Shown one piece after another: positions 1 to 11,500 of a DNA stretch of 64,000 nucleotides (within the stretch, counting starts at the first letter, position 1; every line of letters starts with the position of its first letter). The stretch lies in contig NC_062219.1 in the NCBI RefSeq assembly GCF_902686445.1, positions 48,573,056-48,637,055 of the forward strand, given 5' to 3'. A program made the position numbers and the translations under genes. Origin of the DNA: Sciurus carolinensis (Eukaryota > Chordata > Mammalia > Rodentia > Sciuridae). Under the pieces are notes generated by a model. The model worked only from the letters and a program-made list of their open reading frames with translations, was not told the DNA's origin and made no database searches.

Positions 1-2
1 AC

Positions 3-3000
3 ACAATCAGCAATTTAGACTTAACGGACATATATAGAATATACCATCCAACAAAGAATGAATACACTTTCTTCTCAGCAGCACATGGATCCTTCTCTAA
101 AATAGACCATATTTTATGCCACAAAGCTACTGTTAGTAAATACAAGAAGATAGAGATACTACCTTGTACTCTATCAGATCATAATGGATTGAAATTAGAA
201 ATAAATGACAGAATAAAAAACAGAAACTTCTCCAATACCTGGAGACTAAATAATACACTATTATATGATGAATGGATAACAGAAGACATCAGGAGGGAAA
301 TAAAAAAATTCTTAGAAGTAAACGAGAACAAAGACACATCATATCAAAATCTCTGGGACACTATGAAAGCAGGTACTTAGAGGAAGATTTATTTCATGGG
401 GTGCATTCAAAAAAAGAAGTAGAAATCAACAATAAACGAGTTAACACTACAGCTCAAAGCACTAGAAAAAGAAGAGCAGACCAATACCAAAAGTAGTAGA
501 AGACAGGAAATAGTTAAAATCAGAGCCGAAATCAACGAAATCGAAACAAAAGAAACAATCGGAAAAATTAATAAAATAAATAGTTGGTTCTTTGAAAAAA
601 TAAATAAAATTGATAAACCCTTAGCCACACTAACAAAGAGAAAGAGGGAGAAAACTCAAATTACTAAAATTCGGAATGAACAAGGAAACATCACAACAGA
701 CACGAGTGAAATACAAAACATAATTAGAAGCTATTTCGAAAATCTATACTCCAACAAAACAGAAAACCTTGAAGACATCAACAAATTTCTAGAGACATAT
801 GAACTACCTAAACTGAACGAGGAGGACATACACAACTTAAATAAACCAATTTCAAGCAATGAAATAGAAGAGGTCATCAAAAGCCTACCAACAAAGAAAA
901 GTCCAGGACCAGATGGGTTCTCAGCCGAGTTCTACAAAACCTTTAAGAAGAGCTCATTCCAATACTCCTCAAACTATTCCATGAAATAGAAGAGGAGGGA
1001 ACCCTACCAAACTCGTTCTATGAAGCCAATATCACCCTGATACCTAAACCAGACAGAGACACATCGAGGAAAGAAAATTTCAGACCAATATCCTTAATGA
1101 ACATCGATGCAAAAATTCTCAACAAAATTTTAGCAAATCGCATACAAATATATATTAAAAAGATAGTGCACCACGATCAAGTGGGTTTTATCCCAGGGAT
1201 GCAAGGTTGGTTCAACATTCGGAAATCAATAAATGTCATTCACCATATCAACAGACTTAAAGTTAAGAATCACATGATTATTTCAATAGATGCAGAAAAA
1301 GCATTTGATAAAATACAGCATCCCTTCATGCTCAAAACACTAGAAAAAATTGGGGTAATGGGAACATTCCTAAACATTATAAAGGCAATCTACGCTAAGC
1401 CCATGGCTAATATCATTCTAAATGGTGAAAAACTGAAAGCGTTCCCCCTAAAAACTGGAACAAGGCAGGGATGCCCTCTTTCACCGCTTCTATTCAACAT
1501 CGTCCTTGAGACTCTAGCCAGAGCAATCAGACAAACCAAAGAAATTAAAGGGATACGAATAGGAAAAGAAGAACTCAAACTATCCCTGTTCGCTGATGAC
1601 ATGATTATATATTTAGAGGAACCTGGAAATTCCACCAGAAAACTTTTAGAACTCATAAGTGAATTCAGTAAAGTAGCAGGTTACAAGATCAATGCTCATA
1701 AATCCAATGCATTTTTATACATAAGTGATGAATCTTCAGAAAGAGAAATTAGGAAAACTACCCCATTCACAATAGCATCGAAAAAAATAAAATACTTGGG
1801 AATCAATCTCACAAAAGAGGTGAAAGACCTCTACAATGAGAACTACAGAACACTAAAGAAAGAAATTCAAGAAAACCTTAGAAGATGGAAAGATCTCCCA
1901 TGTTCCTGGATAGGCAGAATTAATATCGTCAAAATGGCTATACTACCTAAAGTTCTATACAGATTCAATGCAATTCCAATTAAAATCCCAATGATGTACC
2001 TCGCAGAAATAGAGCAAGCAATTATGAAATTCATCTGGAAGAATAAAAAACCTAGAATAGCTAAAGCAATCCTCAGTAGCAAGAGCGAAGCAGGGGGTAT
2101 TGCAATACCAGATCTTCAACTCTACTACAAAGCAATAGTAACAAAAACGGCATGGTATTGGTACCAAAATAGACAGGTAGATCAATGGTACAGAATAGAG
2201 GACATGGACACAAACCCAAATAAATACAATTTTCTCATACTAGACAAAGGTTCCAACAATATGCAATGGAGAAAAGATAGCCTCTTCAACAAATGGTGCT
2301 GGGAAAACTGGAAAACTATATGCAATAGAATGAAACTAAACCCCTATCTCTCACCCTACACAAAACTCAACTCAAAATGGATCAAAGACCTCGGAATCAG
2401 ACCAGAGACCCTGCATCTTATAGAAGAAAAAGTAGGTCCAAATCTTCAACTTGTTGGCTCAGGATCAGATTTCCTTAACAGGACTCCCATAGCACAAGAA
2501 ATAAAAGCAAGAATAAACAACTGGGATAGATTCAAACTAAAAAGCTTTCTCTCAGCAAAGGAAACTATCAGAAATGTGAAGAGAGAGCCTACAGAGTGGG
2601 AGAATATCTTTGCCAACCATACCTCAGATAGAGCGCTAATTTCCAGAATCTATAAAGAACTCAAAAAACTCTACACGAAGAATACAAATAATCCAATCAA
2701 CAAATGGGCTAAGGAAATGAACAGACACTTCACAGAAGAAGATGTACAAGTAATCACCAGATATATGAAAAAATGTTCAACATCCCTAGTAATAAGGGAA
2801 ATGCAAATCAAAACCACCCTAAGATTTCATCTCACCCCAATTAGAATGGCGATTATCAAGAATACAAGCAACAATAGGTGTTGGCGAGGATGTGGTGAAA
2901 AAGGAACACTCATACATTGCTGGTGGGGTTGCAAATTAGTGCAACCACTCTGGAAAGCAGTGTGGAGATTCCTCAGAAAGCTTGGAATGGAAACACCATT

Positions 3001-3316
3001 TGACCCAGCTATCCCACTCCTTGGCCTATACCCAAAGGACTTAAAATCAGCATACTACAGAGATACAGCCACATCAATGTTCATTGCTGCTCAATTCACC
3101 ATAGCCAGATTGTGGAACCAACCTAGATGCCCTTCAGTTGATGAATGGATAAAGAAACTGTGGCATATTTATACAATGGAATATTACTCCGCAATGAAGA
3201 ATGATAAAATTATGGCATTTGTAGGCAAATGGTCGAAATTGGAGAATATCATGCTAAGTGAGATAAGCCAATCTCAAAAAACTAAAGGACGAATGATCTC
3301 GCTGATAAGCGGATGA
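3..3316 (+). pseudogene. L1 ORF2 (endonuclease/reverse transcriptase), frameshifted, 5' end outside window
   Basis: ORF2p nicks target DNA and reverse-transcribes L1 RNA at the nick. Frame 3 encodes the C-terminal end of the AP-like endonuclease, including the SDHNG motif at 174-188. The frame is broken by an extra base near 372, another shift near 425 and a missing base near 948. From about 950 the frame is open to the TGA at 3314-3316; the part from the ATG at 1097 is 739 codons. Reverse-transcriptase motifs visible there are FIPG at 1187, DAEKAFD at 1289, TRQGCPLSP at 1460 and the catalytic FADD at 1589-1600. The C-terminal cysteine-rich motif (C-x3-C-x7-H-x4-C) is at 2879-2932. The long open frame points to a young copy, but the upstream shifts make it non-autonomous. 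The frameshifts could in part be assembly errors. Confidence 0.93.
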
Positions 3317-3348
3317 GGACATATAATGGGGGGTGGGACGGGCTAGCA

Positions 3349-3377
3349 TTAGGTTTAGGGTTAGGTTTAGAGTTAGG
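3349..3377 (+). repeat. Telomere-like TTAGGG-related tract in L1 3' UTR
   Basis: About five imperfect units of TTAGG/TTTAGGG type lie directly after the ORF2 stop and a G-rich run. The position within the L1 3' UTR is the same as in the copies at 13294-13323 and 52342-52374, so this is part of the L1 and not an interstitial telomere. Confidence 0.85.
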
Positions 3378-3498
3378 CTAAGGAGAGCAGTAAGAATGAA
3401 GGAAAGAAGGACTGTGTAGAGGGAAAAGAGGGGTGGGAGGGATGGGAGGGGTGGGGGGGAGGGGAAAAATATAATAAACATCATTACCCTATGTAAAC

Positions 3499-3499
<1 letters not shown>

Positions 3500-3535
<36 letters not shown>

Positions 3536-3554
3536 CAAAGATTTAGTTTTCTAC

Positions 3555-3588
<34 letters not shown>

Positions 3589-3801
3589 AATTTAGAATTA
3601 CTGTATATTTGTGATGATTAAAATGTCTACAATTATTGCATCATATCTGAAATAGTTCATAAAACTTCAGGATTTTCTTTTGTCTTCTTGGTTGCACTTT
3701 AGCACTTTCCCCTGTTAAATTGTCTTATACCTGTGCAATGTCTACTCCAAACCTGTCTGTATCCTAGGGACTCAATTGTGTCTTTTATAAATGAAATATA
3801 A

Positions 3802-3845
<44 letters not shown>
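3500..3845 (+). other. Three successive poly(A) tracts downstream of L1
   Basis: Runs of 35, 31 and 34 A occupy 3500-3534, 3556-3586 and 3812-3845. They are separated by 21 bp and 225 bp of sequence that does not look like L1. The 225 bp segment ends with two TATAAA-type variant poly(A) signals, at 3786 and 3797, shortly before the third run. This fits serial 3' transduction by the L1. A separate retrocopied transcript tail inserted behind it is an alternative. Confidence 0.6.
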
Positions 3846-3847
<2 letters not shown>

Positions 3848-5994
3848 ATTTTAAAGAAGAAACAATGTTAATGCTCCTTAAATTATTCTGTGAAATAGAA
3901 AGAGTTGTAATATTTCCAAATTTATTCAATAAAGCTATTATCACCCTCATACCAAAACCATTTAAGGATATGTCAAGGAAAGAAAACTGCAGCACAATAT
4001 CCCCGATGAAATTAGATGCAAATATGATGAATACAATATTAGCAAATCATGTTCACCGGCAAATTATGAAGATTGGGCATCATGGCCAAGTTGTTATTAT
4101 CCCATAGATGCAAAACATACACAAATATACATGAAAAAATGTGTACTTCATCACATTTAATATACGCAAAGCAATAAATGTAATTCATCACATAGAACTG
4201 AGTGAAAGAAGTCAGTCATTTTAACAAAATTCAGTACCCATTCATTAAAAAAAAAGACTGAAGAAACTAGGGATAAACAATCTCATCACAAAGCATATAT
4301 ATTTAAAACTCAAAGTCAACCTCACAGTAACTGGAAAAACTGAAAGCATTTCCTTTAAAACAAGGATGCCCACTCTCACTATTCTTATTTATTATAGTGT
4401 TAAAAATTCTAGTTACAGAAATTAGGCAAAAGAAGAAAATAAAAAGAATAAGAATAAGAAAAGAGGAAGTCAAATTATCACTATTTGTAGATAATATAAT
4501 CCTATATTTAGAAGATCCAGATTGGTAGAGCTAATAAACAAATTCAGTAAAGTACTAAGTTATAAAATCAACATACAAAATTCAGTGCTTTCCTATATAC
4601 CAACAATGAATCTGCTGATAAAGAAATCAGGAAAATAACTCCTTTCACAACAACCTCAAGAAAAAATAAATACCTAGGAGTAAATCTAATCAGGGAGGTG
4701 AAAGACCTCTAAAATGAAAACTATAGAACCTCAGATGAAGACCTCAGAAAATGTAAAAGACCTCCCATGCTCATGGAAAGGCAGATTTAATATTGTTAAA
4801 ATGGACATACTTCCAGAAGCAATATAGATTTAATGCAATCCTCCTCAAAATATCAGTGGCATTCTTCACAGAGCTAGAAAAATAGTCCTAAAATTCACTT
4901 GGAAGAATAAAAGACCCAGAATAGTCAAAGCAATTATAAGCTAAAAGAGTAGTGCTGGAGGTATCACAATGGGTGACTTTAAATTTGTTACAGATGTATG
5001 GTGACAAAAACTGGGATAAAAACTGGTGCAGAATGAAAGACACAGAGACAAATTTACACATCTACAGTCATCTGATCTTTGACAAAGGTGTCAAAAACAT
5101 ACACTCCAGAAAAGATAGTCTTTTAAACAAATCATGTTGGGAAAAATCTAAAAGAAGGTAAATATGTAGAAGAAAGAGATTAGACCCTCATGTCTCACCC
5201 TATAGAAAAATCAATTCAAAATGGATCAAAGACCTGGGAATTAAACCAGAAACTCTGTAACTTGTAGAAGAAAACTAGGGCCAATACCCCAGCATATATG
5301 CACAGGCAATGACTTTCTCAACAGAACCCCTAAAACTCAAGAAATAATGTCAAAAGTTAACAGATAGTATGGCATTGAATTAAAAGGCTTCAGCATAGCA
5401 AGAGAAACAATACTGTGAAAAGGGAACCTACGAGATGGGAGAAAATCCTTGCTAGTTATGCTTCTGACAGAGGATTAATATCTAGAATATATAAAAAACT
5501 AAAACATGTTAAGATAAAAATGAAATAAACCAATTAATAAACTGGCAAATGAATTAAACAGACACTTCTCAAAAGGACATTAAAATGGTCAACAAATATA
5601 TGAAAAGCATTCAACATCATGAGTAATTACAAAATGCAAATCAAACTACACTGAGATTTCATCTCACATCAGTCAGAACAGCAGTCATCAAGAACACAAT
5701 GATAAATGCTGGAGAGGATGTACAGAAAAAGAAACAACGTTACACTACTGTTGGTGGGATTGTAAATTAGTAAAATCACTATGGAAATCATATGGAGGGT
5801 TCTTAAAAGACTAGGAATGGAACTACCAAAGGACCCAACTATACCACTCTTTGGTGTTTACCCTAAAGAATTAAAGTGATCATATTATAGTGATATACAC
5901 ACACAACCATGTTTATAACAGCACAATTTACAATAATTAAACTATGGAACCAGTGTAGGTGTCCATCAATGGGTGAACAGATACAAAAAAAAGT

Positions 5995-6029
<35 letters not shown>

Positions 6030-6189
6030 GTTTTATTCAGTCATAAAAAATGAAATCATGTAATATTAGAAGAATGGTTGGAACTCAAGACCATTATGTT
6101 CAATGAAATAAACCAAACTCAGAGAATCAAGGTTCATATGTTTTCTCTCATATGTGGAAGCTAAAGAAGAAAAAGTAAAAAAAAAAAAA
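3846..6189 (+). mobile_element. Older L1, ORF2 remnant and 3' end
   Basis: Translation shows decayed ORF2 from the segment just upstream of the reverse-transcriptase core (matching the young copy near 945) through to the end of ORF2, with many stops and indels. It ends in a short 3' region and an A-rich tail at 6175-6189. It begins abruptly in mid-ORF2 after the third poly(A), so the young L1 may have inserted into it, with its 5' half left of the window. A CA microsatellite interrupts the C-terminal part. Confidence 0.88.
5996..6027. repeat. (AC)n microsatellite
   Basis: About 16 CA units sit at the place where L1 ORF2 normally carries a short TATATACACA stretch, so the array probably grew from that seed. 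Confidence 0.95.
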
Positions 6190-6389
6190 CCAGGTTGATA
6201 TTCAGATAAAAAATTAATTAGACCCATATCTTACATTGTGTAAGAAGGTAAATTCCAAACTGATCAAAGATATAATGATTGAAAAATAAAGTCACATGAG
6301 TATGGGTGAATTATTTCACACCTACTTTGTAGTACAACTTACCTCATTATGATTCAAAATTGCTAAGAGGTAATGAAAATGGAATGATA
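6190..6389 (+). other. Probable old L1 scrap
   Basis: A weak resemblance to the L1 ORF2 segment encoding a WIKD-type motif is seen around 6240-6290. The rest is not recognisable. Confidence 0.3.
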
Positions 6390-6391
6390 TA

Positions 6392-6871
6392 CAGTCATGC
6401 ATCACTTAGCAGTGAGAATGTATTTTGAGAAATGTGTCCTTAGGCAATTTCATCATTGTGTTAACATTATAGAGTGCACTTACACAGTCCTGGGTGGTAC
6501 AGGTTGACCACTCAACAAGGTCTCTTGATGCAGTTGAGAGACAGTTAACACGATTATGAGGCTATTGCTGGCATAACATGGCACATTGTTTTATGGCAAA
6601 CATTTTTTTGTAAGTAGGAATACATTCTAAAATAATGATAAAAGTATAATAAATACAAAAATCAGCAATGTAGTCATTTAGTGTCATTTTACTGGATATA
6701 ATTGCATGTACTATATTTTTATTTAAAGAAGTAAAGAAGATTCATTCACACAAGCATCATCTCAAACATTATGACAGCTACAACATCACGAGGTGATAGA
6801 AAACTTTCAGCTTCATTATAATCATGTGCAGTCCATGACTGACCAAAACATCATCATATGGCACATGACTA
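6392..6871 (+). mobile_element. Non-autonomous mariner/Tigger-like DNA transposon, about 480 bp
   Basis: The ends are an imperfect terminal inverted repeat: CAGTCATGCATCACTTAG at the left and, reverse-complemented, TAGTCATGTGCCATATGATG at the right. TA dinucleotides flank it at 6390-6391 and 6872-6873, the duplication expected of Tc1/mariner-type transposases. No transposase coding is visible. The text resembles an old mammalian MITE family, but I cannot name it with certainty. Confidence 0.65.
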
Positions 6872-6919
6872 TATTTGATTAAGTAAACATTTTAAAATTG
6901 AGTGGAAAAGATAAATGGT

Positions 6920-7510
6920 TAATCTGGCAATCTCACCACTGGGTATATATCTAAGGGAAAGTAAAGGAAATTAATCGGTATGTCAAAGAGACATCTCCAT
7001 TCCCATGTTCACTGCAGCATTATTCACAGTAGTCAAGAAATGAAAGAAACCTGAGTGTCCATCGCATACTGATAAATGGATAAATAAAATGTGATATGTA
7101 TGCACAATAAAATATTGCTCACCCATTAAAAGGAATGGAATCTTTTATTTGTGACAACTTAGGTAGAACTGGAGATCATGATGTCAAGTGAAATAAGCAG
7201 GTGCAAAATGTCAATGATTTGTATGATATCACCCATGTGTGTAATCTAAATACGTTGTTCTCATACAAGTCAAGAGTTGAATAGTGGTTACCAGAGACAG
7301 GGGAGTAAAGTGGGATGGAAGAGATGGATGGGGAAAAGATGAACAATGGGTACTAAGTTACGGTTAGAAATAAGATAGATATGAACAGATAGATATGTTT
7401 ACCTTCATTTAAACATTACCCAATGTATACATATATCAAAATATCTTGGTACTCCACAAATTTATGTACATTTTTAAGTTTTATGTATCTATTAAAATAA
7501 ATTTTGAAAA
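6920..7510 (+). mobile_element. Old L1 (L1M-type) 3' end
   Basis: Decayed L1 3' ORF2 text is visible: a stretch like 'actgggtatata', then a 'gcagcattattcacagtagtcaagaaatg' equivalent, then the 'aaataagcaggtgcaaaa' region and a typical old L1 3' UTR. Only the 3' end is kept. It is much more diverged than the L1s at 1 and 13065. Confidence 0.75.
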
Positions 7511-7564
7511 CTATTAATGGGAAACTGAGGTATTTACAATTTATATCACAGGTAATTAATATCT

Positions 7565-7654
7565 TTTTTTTTTTTTTTGCGGTACTGGGGATTGAACTCA
7601 GGGCCTTGTGCTTGTGAGGCAAACACTCTACCAGCTGAGCTATCTCCCCAGCCC
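7565..7654 (-). mobile_element. ID SINE
   Basis: On the minus strand this reads as a tRNA-derived ID element: GGGGCTGGGGAGATAGCTC, an A-box-like start, a B-box-like GTTCAATCC and an A-tail (the T run at 7565-7578). It is flanked by a perfect 12 bp TSD, TAATTAATATCT, at 7553-7564 and 7656-7667. Confidence 0.93.
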
Positions 7655-7849
7655 ATAATTAATATCTAATAAGAATAAAGCTTCTAAAATTAGAAGAAAT
7701 ATAGCTAACCATTTAATATATAAATTGTAAATGAAAAGAATAATTTATAGAAAAAGTGCACACATGTCCACTAGACAAACAGGAAGACATATACATTCCC
7801 TCATAACAAGATAATAGTAAATGAATTGACACTGAAGTATTCCTCACCT

Positions 7850-8430
7850 TTCAGATGGGAAAACATGGAACAAAAGACATAGTTTCACAGTATACACTGT
7901 TGGTATGTATGTGGTGGAAGAGTCACTCTCAGACACTGCTAGTGGGATGCAGAGTGCTACACCTCATGCAGGGACAAAATTATATCAAAACTTTGGAAAA
8001 CACAACCCTACTCCTAGGAATGTAACAAAAAGTACATTGGAAGATCATAAAGTTTCTGTGTATTATTTTTTGCTAAAATTATTTGTAAAAGACAAACTTT
8101 GTGAAGAAAGTGTATGTCCAGTTGTGGGAGATGGATTAAATAAACATTTATATGCACTACAATGAAATACCATGAAACTGCAAAACAGAATTAGGAAGAT
8201 CTCTGATCATGGGCATATAGTGATCTCCAGTACACATGAGCACACTACCATACGTAATGCGGTAACTTTGATGTAAGTGATGGAGCCAGGGGAATCTATA
8301 TCTATATATATATATAACTTTTATATACTTGCAAAAGGAAACAATAATAAAAGCTATAAAATGATTATGCATAGGTGAAAAGATGGAACAGGGCAGAAAG
8401 GAAAACTATGATGAAATTAGGACTATATCT
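7850..8430 (+). mobile_element. Degenerate old L1 fragment
   Basis: Text such as 'cactgctagtgggatgcagagtg', 'ctactcctaggaatgta' and 'gaagatctctgatcatggg' parallels the C-terminal ORF2 and 3' region of ancient L1M elements. A short (TA)n lies at 8296-8313. The open stretch of 86 codons at 7905-8165 is not a gene. Confidence 0.5.
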
Positions 8431-8439
8431 AATTATATA

Positions 8440-9004
8440 GTTTTTCTTTAAAATTATGTGAATGTTTTAATAATAAAACAACAAAATCAAATAAAAATTT
8501 AAAATCTCTAAATTAAGAACAAATTAGAACAAATCTAATGATTATCTATTTGGTGACATAACCACTAATAAAATAATAACTATTCTTACTGAACTTAAAA
8601 CAAGCAATGCTTGACTATAAATCACAGCAGGCTAGGCCCTGAAGATAAAATTAGCTGGAGTGAAACCTCAGATTATGCAATAGTTTAATTATTAATAATA
8701 ATATTGGTAAAACTTCTTAAGCATAATTATGTGCATTTTGCAAGAGAAATTGTAAAAGCTGATGTTTTCAGGAGCAAAGATATTTAGCAGAGAAAAAAAT
8801 CAAATAAAACCCTTTAATTTTAAAATAATCAGTATGAGCATTGATTATTATAATCTTTATAAAACTATTTACTAACTGTTCACTGTAAAAAGTATATGCT
8901 AATAAAAATTAACTAACAATTCACACTAACACATAGGTTGTGGTTTCTAAGTATGATTCTGTACCTTTAAAATATATCAGAGAGTCTCTTGGATTAAGTC
9001 AAGA
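8440..9004. other. AT-rich single-copy DNA
   Basis: Nothing recognised on either strand beyond A/T-rich text and short chance ORFs. Confidence 0.6.
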
Positions 9005-9143
9005 GAATCTCCAGTTCAAAGTCAGCCTTAGCAACAGCGAGGCACTAAGCAACTCAGTGAGACCCTCTCTCTAAATAAAATAGAAAATAGGACTGGGGAT
9101 GTGGCTGAGTGGTTGAGTGCCTCTGAGTTGAATCCCTGGTACC

Positions 9144-9171
<28 letters not shown>
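9005..9171 (+). mobile_element. Composite B1-ID-type SINE, 5'-truncated
   Basis: A B1-like part ('cagttcaaagtcagcc', 'gcaactcagtgagaccct') is followed by an ID-like part (GACTGGGGATGTGGCTGAG, then 'gttgaatccctggtacc') and a 27 bp A-tail. Complete copies of the same composite lie at 39324 and 43763. This arrangement is typical of sciurid genomes. Confidence 0.88.
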
Positions 9172-9174
<3 letters not shown>

Positions 9175-11384
9175 GTTAAAGATCAAGAAATAACATGAGC
9201 CTAGGATGTAGGGTGAAAAAGATGCCAGACAGGCTAATGAGATTGTGCCAAAGGACACAGAGATAAACCTGAAGTGTTCTGACCAGACAATACAAGCAGT
9301 AAGAGGAACAGAAACTACATTTGATTAAAATAATAAATGTATGAAAAATCAGAATGATATAAGAGGAAGGAGAAATAAAACAAGACTTGGGCTTCTGTGG
9401 AGGTTACTACTAAAAGAAATGAATACCATCTACAGAATGTACTTCTTCCAGGCAAAGATTTCAGCATTCATTTTATTATCCATTTAAAGTGCACTTGGGC
9501 TAGCCAAATAGGTCAAATGGATCAGGAAAAGTTTAATACATAATAATTTCATCTCATCAAAGCAAAAGAAATGATAAAATTGCAAAATCACCACTTTTAC
9601 CCCTAATGAACAAATTGATTCAATTAGGTCAAAAAAGGATAGAAAAACCATAGATGAAAGTTTGGGAACTTTAACTTCACCTAGTCTTATTGTCACCTCC
9701 TAGACTCACTAGCTAAATTTAGCCTCACTAACATGCATGAGAAAACTACCCAGTATTTGCCTATTGATAGGATGTAATGTGAAATAAGTTGCAGCTTAAT
9801 GCAGCATTTTTAAGTGAAAGAAAAAGCAAAGATAATCTGAATTAAATTAGGTTGATAGGAAAGTCCTTGAATAAAGCAGCAAGTTAAATGACATCAAGAA
9901 TGAAATTGGTCAAATACAGAATACAAGAAATTTTCTAGACATTCATTCTGGTTTTAAGAGAATATTTTTTTATCAGCAATAGCTTATAAAAACATGAAAA
10001 GAACTAGTCTAGGTAAATAGACACTACAGACACTAAAAATCCTACAAGTGGTATAGAAACCAAATATATGTACTATACCGTACTTAAATTTTAGTTTGAA
10101 TGGATTGATCAATTATGCAATAGTATTTTTAGTCAGTTTAGGTAATGTTAAAGTAGACTAGGTATTAGATAATATTTAGGCATGTTATTAATCTAAGTGT
10201 GATAATTATATCTATCAAAATTTAAAAGAAAAATTCCCTGTTTGAGATGTATACTAAATTATTTATAAGTGACTTCACATGGAGTGTGGATTTTACTTTG
10301 AAATAGTCCAGTAAAAAATAAAATACATATTATATATATATATATATATATATATTTAATATTGGTGGAAGATAGAAGAATGGCAAAATATGCCCTTCAT
10401 GAACTAATAGCATTTTTCTATATGTATCTTAGCTTTTCTTCCCTCTTACTTTTATTATATTATGAAAAATTTCAATATAATATTCTGAGTGTACTGTGCA
10501 TATCTGTAGATTTTCACAATAATTTTAATTGTTCTATAGACATTCAATAAATGATGTAATCTAAAGACCATCTTGAAGTGCCTAATTATTTATAGATTAT
10601 CTTCTAAATGTATTAGAATAGATTAAGCAAGGCATTTCCAGAAGCAGTTTTCAATCAGGTATGCTTACTAGGCTGAGAAAAATCAAGGGAGGCCACTCAA
10701 TCACCATTTCATGAGTCATTTAAAATGCAACCATCTGAAACATTTGAAATAAAATATGGAGAACAAATCACTACGGGCGAAACTGTGTGTTGTGAAGAGG
10801 GGTTATCTAGCACTAAGCATTCATGATTTTATTATGCTTGAAGAGCTTAGAAAATTTCTCTCATATTCTCACATCACTACACTGCACTGCCAAGTTTACC
10901 TCTCAGCTTGCACTCTGTGGAACACAAGAAAGAACTCAGTAATGTCTCCTGATTGTATGCCTTGCTGCCACAGCAAGTAACCAGAGTGGCTCGTTAGTCA
11001 GGTTCAAATTCCATGACAGAGAAAAGCTCATTTCTCCACCTTCCTTAACAAATACGTATCTTATCAACTGTTGACACATAAAATAGGTGAAGATTCAACT
11101 TCTAATGTTTAAAGAAGAAAAAATGATGTCAATTATGGATGACCTTGGCACACTTTAGTTTGTAAATTGGCATTTCAGCATTTTGATACAATTTAGGCAC
11201 CGTATTCAGGGGCCATTTGTTCATGTAATTATTATACCATTGAGCTGTTTCAACATTTAGATCATAAGGAATTAGCCAGGATTGTCTTAAGAGAAGCCCG
11301 CTGAGCTTTTTTTTTTTTAGATCTTCTATCTTTTTAAAAAATAGTAGGCTTAGGCCTTGAGTATTAGCAGTGTTAGAATTAATA
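9172..11384. other. AT-rich intergenic or intronic DNA
   Basis: No conserved exon, repeat or RNA gene was recognised. It contains only a (TA)n array at 10330-10355. Open frames here are short and have no protein-like composition. Confidence 0.6.
10330..10355. repeat. (TA)n microsatellite
   Basis: About 13 uninterrupted TA units in AT-rich flanks. Confidence 0.95.
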
Positions 11385-11500
11385 ACTAACATTTATTGAG
11401 TTCTTACTTTAGGCCCTACACTGTACTGAGAAATTAACATGTATAATCTCACATAATACAACAATCTTATAAACTAAGTCTTTTTATAATCCTTTGCAAT
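11385..11500 (-). mobile_element. Possible MIR/L2-derived fragment
   Basis: The text 'aacatttattgagttcttactttagg', then 'gtataatctcacataatacaacaatcttataaac', parallels the common mammalian repeat segment of the 'tttattgagcacctactatgtgcc ... taatcctcacaac' type. Confidence 0.4.

Larger units (their letters stand above)
1..3534 (+). mobile_element. Young L1 retrotransposon, 3' two thirds
   Basis: The element enters from the left edge inside ORF2, so its 5' UTR, ORF1 and upstream TSD are not visible. After the ORF2 stop at 3316 comes a short 3' UTR with a degenerate TTAGGG-like stretch (3349-3377), a G-rich purine stretch (about 3384-3468), a poly(A) signal-like AATAAA near 3473 and a 35-base poly(A) at 3500-3534. 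The same 3' UTR occurs at 13065-13516 and, reversed, at 52137-52676, so these belong to one recent lineage. Confidence 0.93.

Noticed and set aside
1390..2185. Minus-strand open frames over the first L1
   Set aside because: They are antisense shadows of the L1 ORF2 reverse-transcriptase region.
3349..3377. Interstitial telomere sequence
   Set aside because: The same tract occurs at the same 3' UTR position in three L1 copies, so it belongs to the L1 and does not mark a chromosome fusion or healed break.
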